DNA from: Xanthomonas cassavae CFBP 4642
GTDB lineage: Bacteria; Pseudomonadota; Gammaproteobacteria; Xanthomonadales; Xanthomonadaceae
NCBI RefSeq assembly: GCF_000454545.1
Contig: NZ_CM002139.1
Span: 4,420,016 to 4,484,015 of the forward strand
Direction: 5' to 3'
Length of the DNA: 64,000 nt
Shown here: positions 56,746 to 64,000 of the stretch, one piece after another
Position numbering within the stretch: the stretch's first letter is position 1
Layout: each line of letters opens with the position of its first letter
The notes under the pieces: generated by a model
Told to the model about the DNA's origin: nothing
What the model saw: the letters and a program-made list of their open reading frames with translations, nothing else
Databases searched by the model: none
Translations under genes and position numbers: made by a program

Positions 56746-58471
56746 TTCTTCCCACCGCGCAGCGCCCGGCCTGATTCCGGCGGCCAGGCAGCTGCGCAAC
56801 GACAGACTGATGCGGCTGCTCGAGTCGTTTCTGGAATACCGCGCCTGCGTTGGCCGCGTGGTGGTGCAGACCATCGTGATGCTGTGGTGCCTGGGCTGGC
56901 TGTACGGGCCGCAGCCGGTGCTGGTCAAGGATGCGCATGCGGTGTTTCCGACCGCGGTGACCTTGTGGGTCATCTCGGTGGTCTGGATGGTGCTGGTGCG
57001 GCGCAAGACCATTGCGCAGGGAGAATGGCTGGATGCGGTGGGCTTTGCGATGAGCCTGCTGTTCATTGGCATCCAGACCTCCCAGGCCTTCATCCTGCTG
57101 ATGTCATTGAACGCGTTCCTGCCGTTCATCACCATCGCCGCGGTGGCGCGCTACGGGCAACGCGCCACATTGCCGGTGCTGCTCAGCACCTTCGTGCTGA
57201 TGCTGGTGACCGCACCGGCCGGCTACTGGCTGTCGCGGCCGGCGTATTTTGTCTACGCGGTGGCGTTGAGCATGGTGCTGCCGCTGCTGGTGTCGCGCAT
57301 CGTGATCGCGATGCAGGAAGTGGCATTGCAGGCGCTAGCCTCGCGCGATGCGCAAAGCCGTTTCATCAGCACCATGAACCACGAATTGCGCACGCCGTTG
57401 AACGCCGTCATCAACTGCGCGCAGCTGATCGACACTGACACCATGCCGGCCGAACAGCGTGATCTGATCCAGGCGGTGACGGTCAACGCCACCGCCCTGC
57501 GCCACCGCGTCAACGAGGTGCTGGACGTGGCCAGCATCGATGGCGGGCGCCTGCAATTGCACAGCAAGCCGCTGAGCCTGCTGGACGTGCTGACCACCGT
57601 TAAAGCGGTCTGCGCGACCGCCGCATCCACCAAGGGCGTGTCGCTGGGCGTGCGCATGGAAGCGGCCCAGACGCCCTACCTGCTGGGCGACGAAGGCCGC
57701 ATCGAGCAGGTGATCACCAATCTGGTCATCAACGCGATCAAGTTCACCCCGGCCGGCGGCGCAGTGGAGCTGTTGATCGAGGCGACCCAGGCCGATGGGC
57801 GCTGGACGCTGGAGGCCACCGTCACCGATACCGGCATCGGCGTGCCCGACGACAGGAAGGCTTACATCTTCACCCCGTTCACCCAGCTCAGCACCGGCTT
57901 CAGCCGTGCCGAAGGCGGTGTCGGCCTGGGCCTGTACATCGCCTTGTCGGTATCCGATGCGATGGGCGGCAGCCTGACGGTGAGCGACAACCCTGCCGGC
58001 GGCAGCATCTTCCGCTGGATCTTCGAGCTGCCGGTCGCCGCGGCCAACAGCAGCCGCACGCGCGATGTGCGCGATGCGCTGGCCGAGCACGCACGGACGG
58101 TGGCGCCGCTGCATTGCCTGGTGTTCGAGGACATGGATACCAATCGGCTGGTGATCGGCAACCTGCTGAGCCGCGCCGGGCACCGGGTGAGCTTCCATGC
58201 CGATGGCAGCGACGCGGTGCAGCGCATCGCCCAGGCCGGCCCGGACATCGTCTTTCTCGATCTACACATGCCCGGCACCTCCGGCTGGGACGCGCTGGGA
58301 CAGGCACGCGATGCGATTGACCGGTTGCCGCCGATCATCGTGCTGACCGCCGACACGCGCACCGATTCGATGCGCGAGGCCGCCGCTGCCGGCGTGGCCG
58401 GATATCTGTCCAAGCCGATCAACGCGCACGAACTGCTTGCACTGCTTGCCCAGCATGCCGCACAGCGCTAA
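56738..58471 (+). CDS. hybrid sensor histidine kinase/response regulator
   Basis: Membrane sensor of 577 residues. About five or six N-terminal helices (residues about 35-190: VVVQTIVMLWCLGWLYGP, TAVTLWVISVVWMVLV, FAMSLLFIGIQTSQAFILLMSLNAFLPFITIAAV, LLSTFVLMLVTAPAGYWL, VYAVALSMVLPLLVS) suggest a membrane-embedded sensor. H-box FISTMNHELRTPLNAVIN with His215; ATPase domain with N, G1 (DTGIGVPDD) and G2 (GVGLGLYIA). The C-terminal receiver has phospho-acceptor Asp508 in DIVFLDLHMPGTSGWD and Lys in LSKPI. The start at 56738 overlaps the Hpt gene and gives the complete sensor. Confidence 0.93.
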   Translation: MRSSSHRAAPGLIPAARQLRNDRLMRLLESFLEYRACVGRVVVQTIVMLWCLGWLYGPQPVLVKDAHAVFPTAVTLWVISVVWMVLVRRKTIAQGEWLDAVGFAMSLLFIGIQTSQAFILLMSLNAFLPFITIAAVARYGQRATLPVLLSTFVLMLVTAPAGYWLSRPAYFVYAVALSMVLPLLVSRIVIAMQEVALQALASRDAQSRFISTMNHELRTPLNAVINCAQLIDTDTMPAEQRDLIQAVTVNATALRHRVNEVLDVASIDGGRLQLHSKPLSLLDVLTTVKAVCATAASTKGVSLGVRMEAAQTPYLLGDEGRIEQVITNLVINAIKFTPAGGAVELLIEATQADGRWTLEATVTDTGIGVPDDRKAYIFTPFTQLSTGFSRAEGGVGLGLYIALSVSDAMGGSLTVSDNPAGGSIFRWIFELPVAAANSSRTRDVRDALAEHARTVAPLHCLVFEDMDTNRLVIGNLLSRAGHRVSFHADGSDAVQRIAQAGPDIVFLDLHMPGTSGWDALGQARDAIDRLPPIIVLTADTRTDSMREAAAAGVAGYLSKPINAHELLALLAQHAAQR

Positions 58472-59285
58472 TCCCGACCTGAAACCGGGCAATGCGGCAC
58501 GCCGGCACTGGCGTACCGCAACCCCGGCACGCCGCGACCTGGTGTTGCTCTACCTGCACGGGTTTTCCGCAAGCCCGGGCGAAGCCGGCACGCTGCCCGA
58601 ACAGATGGCCGATGCGCTGGACGCCAACGGTTACGTGCACCGCTGGCCCGGCCATGGGCAGCGCGCAGCCGATGCCATGGCCGGGCTCACCCCGGCCGCG
58701 ATGCAGGCCTCGGCACTGGAGGCGCTGGACCAGGCGCAGCGGATGGGCGAGCGCGCGGCCATCGTCGGCTCCTCGCTGGGCGGCACCCTGGCGCTATGGC
58801 TGGCCGCACAGCGCCCCGAGCAGGTTGCCGCGGTGGTGGCGTGGTCGCCCGGCATCCGGCCCGTCAACGCCGGCCTGCTGGATCGGCTCTGCGAGGCGCA
58901 GGTGCCGGTCACCGACCCATACCCGCGCACCGAGGCAGTGCAGGCCTGCTGGTCGGACACCATCCATCCGGATGGCTTTCGCACATTGCGTGGTCTGTGC
59001 GACCTGTTTGCGGCCTGCCCGCCGTGGCCGCAGGTGCGCTGCCCGGTCATGCTGGGCTACTACCGCGCGCCCAATGGCGAGCAAGACCCGATCTCCTCGG
59101 TGCCGGCGATGCTGGCCATGTTCGAGGCGCTGGGCACGGCGCCAGCGCGCAAGCAGGCAATCGCCTTCGCCAGCGGCGCGCATGCCATCGGCTCGCCGCA
59201 CAAGTCCCCGATCGCCGAGCACGTGGCCCAAACGGCGGTGCAGTTCCTGCGTCAGCAGCTTGGTGGCGACAGCCGCCCGAGCTAA
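58455..59285 (+). CDS. alpha/beta-hydrolase (YqiA/carboxylesterase-like)
   Basis: Cytoplasmic hydrolase of 276 residues with unknown substrate. The start at 58455 (MPHSANPDLKPG) overlaps the kinase gene by 17 bases. LYLHGFSASPGEAGTL forms the oxyanion region, GSSLGGTLALWLAAQRP holds the nucleophile Ser, and SGAHAIGSPHKSPIAEHVAQT carries the late His. The Asp is probably in the NGEQDPISS turn. Serine esterase or lipase-like. Confidence 0.85.
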   Translation: MPHSANPDLKPGNAARRHWRTATPARRDLVLLYLHGFSASPGEAGTLPEQMADALDANGYVHRWPGHGQRAADAMAGLTPAAMQASALEALDQAQRMGERAAIVGSSLGGTLALWLAAQRPEQVAAVVAWSPGIRPVNAGLLDRLCEAQVPVTDPYPRTEAVQACWSDTIHPDGFRTLRGLCDLFAACPPWPQVRCPVMLGYYRAPNGEQDPISSVPAMLAMFEALGTAPARKQAIAFASGAHAIGSPHKSPIAEHVAQTAVQFLRQQLGGDSRPS

Positions 59286-59439
59286 CTGGCAGTTCCCACA
59301 GCCACCACTGATCGGGCGCCATGCGCTTGCGCCTGCGGCACCGGTCGGGCGGGGACAATGCGATTGGACGCGACCGTGGCATCGGCGGCCCTGCCGGCAG
59401 CGATCGCATACACTGGCGCGCCATCACGCCGCCGCCACG

Positions 59440-60000
59440 ATGACCACCACGCTCACCCTGCTCGATCCCCTGGCCGCCACCCGTACCTGGATCGAGCGCG
59501 CGGTGATCGGGCTGAACCTGTGCCCGTTCGCCAAGGCGGTGTACGTCAAGGAACAGGTGCGCCTGGTGCTCAGCGATGCCAGCACGCCGGAGGCGCTGCT
59601 GGAGCAACTGGCCGAAGAACTCGTCCTGTTGCGCGACACCCCGGCCGAGCAGATCGACACCACGCTGATCGTGCACCCGGACGTGCTGACCGACTTCCTG
59701 GATTACAACGACTTTCTCGACAACGCCGATGCGGCGGTGGAAGCGCTGGATCTGCAGGGCGTGCTGCAGGTGGCCAGCTTCCATCCCGATTACCAGTTCG
59801 CCGGTGCCGCGCCGGACGATGTGGCCAACTCCACCAACCGCTCGCCCTTTCCCACCCTGCACCTGCTGCGCGAAGACAGCGTGGAGCGCGCGGTGGCGGC
59901 GTTCCCGGATCCGGATGTGATCGTCGAACGCAATATCGCCACGCTGGAACGGTTGGGCCATGCCGGCTGGGAGCGGGTGTTGAACGGGGCCAAGCATTGA
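59440..60000 (+). CDS. DUF1415 family protein
   Basis: A 186-residue cytoplasmic protein of unknown function, with WIERAVIGLNLCPFAKAVYVKEQVRLVLSDA near the start and the conserved GVLQVASFHPDYQFAGAAPDDVANSTNRSPFPTLHLLREDSVERA in the second half. The start is the ATG at 59440; the longer frame that reaches 58492 is a shadow of the hydrolase. It is complete and stands alone. Confidence 0.9.
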   Translation: MTTTLTLLDPLAATRTWIERAVIGLNLCPFAKAVYVKEQVRLVLSDASTPEALLEQLAEELVLLRDTPAEQIDTTLIVHPDVLTDFLDYNDFLDNADAAVEALDLQGVLQVASFHPDYQFAGAAPDDVANSTNRSPFPTLHLLREDSVERAVAAFPDPDVIVERNIATLERLGHAGWERVLNGAKH

Positions 60001-60181
60001 GCCAGCGAGGCGTTGCGCATGCCGCTCACAGGCAGGCAGATCGCACGTCTCGCCTTTCGGCACCAACTCATGAACGCAGCACCAGCGCGTGCATCGTTCG
60101 TGCGGGTATACACGCGGTGTTGCCAGGGCGCTGACAGCGTGCGCGCTACAGTGCCGCCTCCTACCGCACGGTGCGCATGCC

Positions 60182-60988
60182 ATGGCCCTGATTCCCGCCG
60201 TTTCCGCATGGAACCCGTCACCGCTGCAGGACCGTGTGGTGGTGATCACCGGCGGCGCGCAAGGCATCGGCCGCGGCATTGCGCAGGCGGTGCTGGGTGC
60301 CGGCGGCAGCGTGGTGATCGGCGATGTGGACGCGGCAGCCGGCAAGGCCTGCCTGCAGGAATGGGCGCTGCCGCGTCGTAGTGCCTTCGTGCGTTGCGAT
60401 GCGGCGCGTGAAACGCAGGCCACCCGCCTGATCGCCACCGCGCTCAACCGCTTCGGCCGGCTCGATGGCCTGGTCAACAATGCCGGCGTGCCCGACCCGC
60501 ATATCGCCGCGCTGCCGCAGCTGGACTGGGACACCTGGAACCGCCGGCTGTCCAGCCTGCACGGCGCCTTCCTGTGCAGCAAACACGCGCTGCCTGCGCT
60601 GACGCAGGCGCCCGGCGGTGGCGCGATCGTCAACATCGCCTCCACCCGCGCCTGGCAATCGGAGCCGCACAGCGAAGCCTATGCGGCCGCCAAGGGCGGC
60701 CTGGTCGCCTTCACGCATGCGCTGGCGGTGAGCGAAGGCCCGCAGGTCCGCGTCAACAGCATCAGCCCGGGCTGGATCAGCACCGCTGCCTGGCGTGCCC
60801 CACCGCGTCGGCGCACACCCAAACTCTCGCGGCGCGACCATGCGCAGCATCCGGCAGGGCGTGTGGGCACCCCGGAAGACATCGCGCAATTGGCGGTCTA
60901 TCTGCTGGCACCACAGCTGTCGGGGTTCGTTACCGGACAGGACTTCGTTGTCGATGGCGGCATGTCGCGCAAGATGCAGTACGCGTGA
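60182..60988 (+). CDS. short-chain dehydrogenase/reductase
   Basis: NAD(P)-dependent oxidoreductase of 268 residues with unknown substrate. Cofactor site VVVITGGAQGIGRGIA; NNAG motif LVNNAGVPD; catalytic Ser in IVNIASTRAW and Tyr-x3-Lys in YAAAKGGLVAF; end VDGGMS as usual. An Arg/Pro-rich stretch (WRAPPRRRTPKLSRRDH) in the substrate loop replaces the more usual helix. The start at 60182 is chosen because the cofactor motif then lies near residue 20. Confidence 0.92.
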   Translation: MALIPAVSAWNPSPLQDRVVVITGGAQGIGRGIAQAVLGAGGSVVIGDVDAAAGKACLQEWALPRRSAFVRCDAARETQATRLIATALNRFGRLDGLVNNAGVPDPHIAALPQLDWDTWNRRLSSLHGAFLCSKHALPALTQAPGGGAIVNIASTRAWQSEPHSEAYAAAKGGLVAFTHALAVSEGPQVRVNSISPGWISTAAWRAPPRRRTPKLSRRDHAQHPAGRVGTPEDIAQLAVYLLAPQLSGFVTGQDFVVDGGMSRKMQYA

Positions 60989-61340
60989 TGACATGCTGCT
61001 GATGCGGCTTGGGTGCTGCGATTTGCAATGCGCCGTTGGGACGTAGGTCCGCGTTGATTTGCGTGTTGTCCGTGAGGGGAGTCTGGGTCGGTTTGCTCGT
61101 GCCCTCCCCCCAACACCCCGCTGCGCGCCCCGGACAGCGCTTGCGGCGCGGGTGCTTTAGGACACGCGCGCCCATGGCGCGCACCCCGCGCCTTCTCGCC
61201 CTGGTGAACGAGGGCTTTGATGGTTGTGCACTGATCGCCCAAGTGCATTTTGGGCTGATTGCCAGTGCGTGTTGCTGCGCCTTGCCTCTGAACGCTGCAA
61301 CCCGGATGCTCTCTCGCTGTCGCTTACAGACACACGCTGA
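60989..61340. other. 352-base gap between convergent genes, nothing recognised
   Basis: It lies between the ends of the SDR gene and the HAD phosphatase gene. No supported gene and no clear stem followed by a T-run. Confidence 0.45.
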
Positions 61341-62021
61341 TCAGCCCGACAGTTGCGCTTCCAGCAGGCGCTGCGCATCGCCCAGCGAAGGCAGGATGCG
61401 ATGGCCGAGTGCGCGTACCGCGGCATCGGGCTCGAGCAGGTCCGGGATCTGGATCGGGGTCATGCCGGCCGCCAATGCGGCGCGCACGCCGGTGGGCGAG
61501 TCTTCCAGTACCAGGCAGTGCGCAGGGTCCACCGCCAGCATGTGCGCAGCCAGCAGGTAGATGTCCGGTGCGGGTTTGGGATGGACCACATCGCTGGCCG
61601 TGCACACCGCCGCGAAGCGCCACAGCAGATCGGCCGCCTCCAGCTTGCGCAGCGCCAGCGGACGCTGGGTGGAAGTGGCCACCGCACGCGGCATGCCCTG
61701 CGCAGCCAGATAGTCCAGCAACGCGATGATGCCGGGCCGGTGCGGGATACCGCGTTCGACCGCAGCGGAATACAGCTGTTGCGCGTGCGCCAGCATGGTC
61801 TCGGCAGCTGCCTCGCCGATACGTTCGCCCAACAACTGCCGGCACGCGACATCGCCGGTGCCAACCATGCGCAGCCAGAATGACGGCTCGATCTGCAGGC
61901 CCTGGTCGGTGGCGGCCTGCGCCAGGCAGGCGGTGATAGCGCGCTCGCTGTCGAGCATCAGGCCATCCATGTCGAAGATCACCGCCTGCGGGCGGAACGG
62001 CAACGGCGGGATCTGCATCAT
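61341..62021 (-). CDS. HAD-superfamily phosphatase (subfamily IA)
   Basis: Phosphosugar phosphatase-like enzyme of 226 residues. Motif I is VIFDMDGLMLDSE with two Asp. Motif II is VATSTQRPLALRKLEAADL, motif III is HPKPAPDIYLLAAHML and motif IV is CLVLEDSPTGVRAALAAGM. A cap domain lies between I and II. Its ATG overlaps the stop of the pseudouridine synthase gene (ATGA), so the two are coupled. Phosphoglycolate or beta-phosphoglucomutase-like substrates are possible. Confidence 0.92.
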   Translation of the reverse strand: MMQIPPLPFRPQAVIFDMDGLMLDSERAITACLAQAATDQGLQIEPSFWLRMVGTGDVACRQLLGERIGEAAAETMLAHAQQLYSAAVERGIPHRPGIIALLDYLAAQGMPRAVATSTQRPLALRKLEAADLLWRFAAVCTASDVVHPKPAPDIYLLAAHMLAVDPAHCLVLEDSPTGVRAALAAGMTPIQIPDLLEPDAAVRALGHRILPSLGDAQRLLEAQLSG

Positions 62022-62731
62022 GCGGCAGCTCCGCGGCCGAACAGCAGCTCCAGGTCGGCCGCCTCGAGCGCGCGCCAGTGCCCGGACGGCAGCGCGTCCA
62101 GCGACAACCTGCCGATGCGGCTGCGATGCAGGGCGACAACGTGATTGCCGGCGGCAGCGAACATGCGACGCACCTGGTGGTAGCGGCCTTCGTGCAGGGT
62201 CAGTCGCGCCTGGCGTGGACCAAGCACCTCCAGTTCGGCAGGCAACAGCGGCTTGGTCTCGCCTTCCAGCAACAGCGTGCCGCTGGAAAACAGCGCCGCC
62301 TCGTCACCACGCAGTTCGTCGGCCAGCGTGACCTCGTAGACCTTGTCCAGCGCGGACTTGGGCGAAATGATCCGGTGCAGCAGCGCGCCATCGTCGGTCA
62401 TCAGCAGCATGCCGCTGGTCTCGCGGTCCAGCCGGCCAACCGGCGCCAGCACCGGTGCGCGCAGGCGGAAGCGCGGCGGCAGCAGCTCGTAGATCAGCCG
62501 GCCGGTGTCCTTGGTCGAACAGGTGTAGCCGCCGGGCTTGTGCAACAGCAGGCTGAACCCCGGCGGCGGATCGAGCGGCTCGCCATCGATGCGGATGGCG
62601 GCGTGCTCCACCTGATCGTCGGCATACAGCACCTCGCCCTGCACGTCGGTGATGGCACCCTGGCGGAACAGCTGGGTCACTTGCTTGCGGCTGCCATAGC
62701 CCAGGTTGGCGATGTGCTTGACCAGCTTCAT
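62018..62731 (-). CDS. 16S rRNA pseudouridine synthase, RsuA/RluB/E/F type
   Basis: Isomerises uridine to pseudouridine in rRNA. An N-terminal S4 RNA-binding domain (MKLVKHIANLGYGSRKQVTQLFRQGAITDVQGEVLYADD) is followed by the catalytic domain with LLHKPGGYTCSTKD and the active-site Asp in PVGRLDRETSGMLLMTDDGALLHRI. At 237 residues, RsuA (16S position 516) is the closest fit. It overlaps the preceding methyltransferase gene by four bases. Confidence 0.93.
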   Translation of the reverse strand: MKLVKHIANLGYGSRKQVTQLFRQGAITDVQGEVLYADDQVEHAAIRIDGEPLDPPPGFSLLLHKPGGYTCSTKDTGRLIYELLPPRFRLRAPVLAPVGRLDRETSGMLLMTDDGALLHRIISPKSALDKVYEVTLADELRGDEAALFSSGTLLLEGETKPLLPAELEVLGPRQARLTLHEGRYHQVRRMFAAAGNHVVALHRSRIGRLSLDALPSGHWRALEAADLELLFGRGAAA

Positions 62732-63825
62732 GCGCGCGCTCCACGGCCGCGGGTGGCGGCGATCAGCTTGAAGCCGTCGCGCTCGGCGGCCACGCGCACC
62801 TGGCCGAAACTCTCGTTGAGGATCTGTTCGTAGGGCAGATGCCGGTTGGCCACCAGCAACAACTGCCCGCCCGGACGCAGCGCCTGCGCGGCCACGGCGA
62901 TGAAGCGCTGCCCGATATCGGGGCGATCGGCGCGCGACGGCGTATGGAACGGCGGGTTGCTGACGATGAAATCGTACTGGGCCGCCAGCCCGGCGGTGAC
63001 GTCGCGCCAGTGATAGTGCAGCTGCGCCGGGTGCGCGCTGTCCTGCAGGTTGCGCCGTGCCAGATCCAGCGCGCGCGCCTGTGCTTCGTACAGGTCCAAT
63101 GCGGTGACCTTGGGGCAACGCGCCAGCACTTCGGCCGACAGGTAACCGAAGCCCGCCCCCAGGTCGGCGCCATGCCCGGCCAGCGTGGGCGGCAGATGCT
63201 CAACCAGCAGCGCCGATGCCGGATCGATGCGATCCCAGGCGAACACGCCGGGGCGGCTGATGAAACGCCCGTCGACGATCTTGCGCGGCGCATCCAGCGC
63301 GGCCCAGCGCGCCTGCAGCGCGGCATCGGTGGCGGCCGGCAGCGGCGCGGTCCAGTAGGTGCGGCAGTGGTACTTGGTCAGGCCGCCGGCCAGGCCGCTG
63401 AGCTGGCGCAGATCCGCCTCGCCGGAGCGCGCGCCCTCGTTGTTGGACTGGCAGGCCACCACGCGCCCACCCGGCGCGGTCAATGCCACCGCTCGCGCGA
63501 ACAGCGCACGCGCCTCGTCGCGCTGGCGCGGCGGCAACACCAGCACCAGGGAGTAGCGGGTGCTGTCGGCCTCGATCTCGCGCTCCGCGCGCACTTGCCA
63601 GCCGCTGCGCTCCAGCGCCTGCGCAAACGGGCGAAAGCTCTGTTCGCAGATCAGCGTGTCGACAGCGGCATGGTCGCGCAGCGCGACGCCATCGCGTGCG
63701 CGCAGGAACAGCACCGGAGCTCGCGGCCATGGCAGCGCGCCCTGGGCGAACGGCAGGAACAGGGCTTGAAGCGGGGCATCGTGCGGGCCAGCCATCGGAT
63801 CATCGGGTCGGGAACGGGCCGCCAT
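62728..63825 (-). CDS. RsmC-like 16S rRNA guanine-N2 methyltransferase
   Basis: SAM-dependent methyltransferase with the duplicated RsmC layout. The degenerate N-terminal half (residues about 20-150) is followed by an active half with GADLGAGFGYLSAEVLARCP (SAM site) and YDFIVSNPPFHT (NPPF catalytic motif). The start is uncertain: ATG at 63825 (MAARSRPDD) or at 63795 (MAGPHDAPL); neither has a strong ribosome site. It is first in an apparent three-gene operon with the pseudouridine synthase and HAD phosphatase, linked by four-base overlaps. That suits joint rRNA modification. Confidence 0.9.
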   Translation of the reverse strand: MAARSRPDDPMAGPHDAPLQALFLPFAQGALPWPRAPVLFLRARDGVALRDHAAVDTLICEQSFRPFAQALERSGWQVRAEREIEADSTRYSLVLVLPPRQRDEARALFARAVALTAPGGRVVACQSNNEGARSGEADLRQLSGLAGGLTKYHCRTYWTAPLPAATDAALQARWAALDAPRKIVDGRFISRPGVFAWDRIDPASALLVEHLPPTLAGHGADLGAGFGYLSAEVLARCPKVTALDLYEAQARALDLARRNLQDSAHPAQLHYHWRDVTAGLAAQYDFIVSNPPFHTPSRADRPDIGQRFIAVAAQALRPGGQLLLVANRHLPYEQILNESFGQVRVAAERDGFKLIAATRGRGARA

Positions 63826-64000
63826 TGTAAGGGACCGGTGCCAGCCGCCCGCCGCAGCCTTCCAATGTCTATACGGACTATTGATGCCCACGCAACATCC
63901 GCGCACCTAGGGCAACGCTGATCAAGTAGTCGCAACGGCCAGCGAACTGGCCGATCCGGCTCATGACGCACTTGGATCTACGATCAGCCGTCCTTCCATG

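Overview
The window is high-GC chromosomal DNA from a Xanthomonas or very close relative. The evidence is the bacteria-killing type IV secretion effectors with the Xanthomonas C-terminal XVIPCD signal, a copL-copA-copB copper locus, a pyruvate dehydrogenase block in which the E3 subunit carries its own lipoyl domain, and the intergenic GGGATTG/CAATCCC repeats seen in this genus. Most of it is core genome. The accessory parts are 1-6.9 kb and 15.2-19.6 kb, plus an IS30-family insertion at 48.3-49.3 kb.

Region by region. 1-5.4 kb: an effector/immunity array. Two tandem copies of an ankyrin-type lipoprotein immunity gene are interleaved with two decayed effector fragments and followed by one intact 938-residue lipase effector. 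5.4-6.9 kb: a degenerate GIY-YIG-like protein and an SH3-type secreted protein. 7-10.3 kb: oligopeptidase A and a PLP-dependent cysteine-synthase-like enzyme. 10.4-15 kb: copLAB and glyoxalase I. 15.2-18.1 kb: a second immunity/effector pair, whose effector appears to combine a lysozyme-like domain, an NlpC/P60-like peptidase, a peptidoglycan-binding domain and XVIPCD. 18.2-20.1 kb: two proteins I do not recognise. 20.4-22.3 kb: glmS. 22.3-30.5 kb: a MacA/MacB-like ABC efflux operon that also encodes its own NtrC-type regulator and kinase and starts at a good sigma-54 promoter. 30.8-33.7 kb: glmU, a GtrA protein and a periplasmic chorismate mutase. 33.9-41.4 kb: the complete atpIBEFHAGDC operon. 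42-47.5 kb: an outer-membrane barrel protein, lpdA, a small secreted protein and aceF. 47.6-50.2 kb: a DUF2884 gene split by the IS30 element, then a deoxyinosine glycosylase. 50.3-54.5 kb: OmpW, a membrane protein and metQIN. 54.6-64 kb: a frameshifted EamA permease, a YajQ-family protein, an Hpt/hybrid-kinase phosphorelay, hydrolases, an SDR enzyme, a HAD phosphatase, a pseudouridine synthase and an RsmC-like methyltransferase.

How the genes work together. The two X-Tfe/X-Tfi loci arm and protect the cell in contact-dependent killing, one against lipids and one against the cell wall. No T4SS structural gene lies in the window, so delivery must be encoded elsewhere. glmS and glmU feed UDP-GlcNAc synthesis. 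aceF and lpdA belong to pyruvate dehydrogenase. metNIQ imports methionine. The efflux operon is a self-contained sense-and-respond unit.
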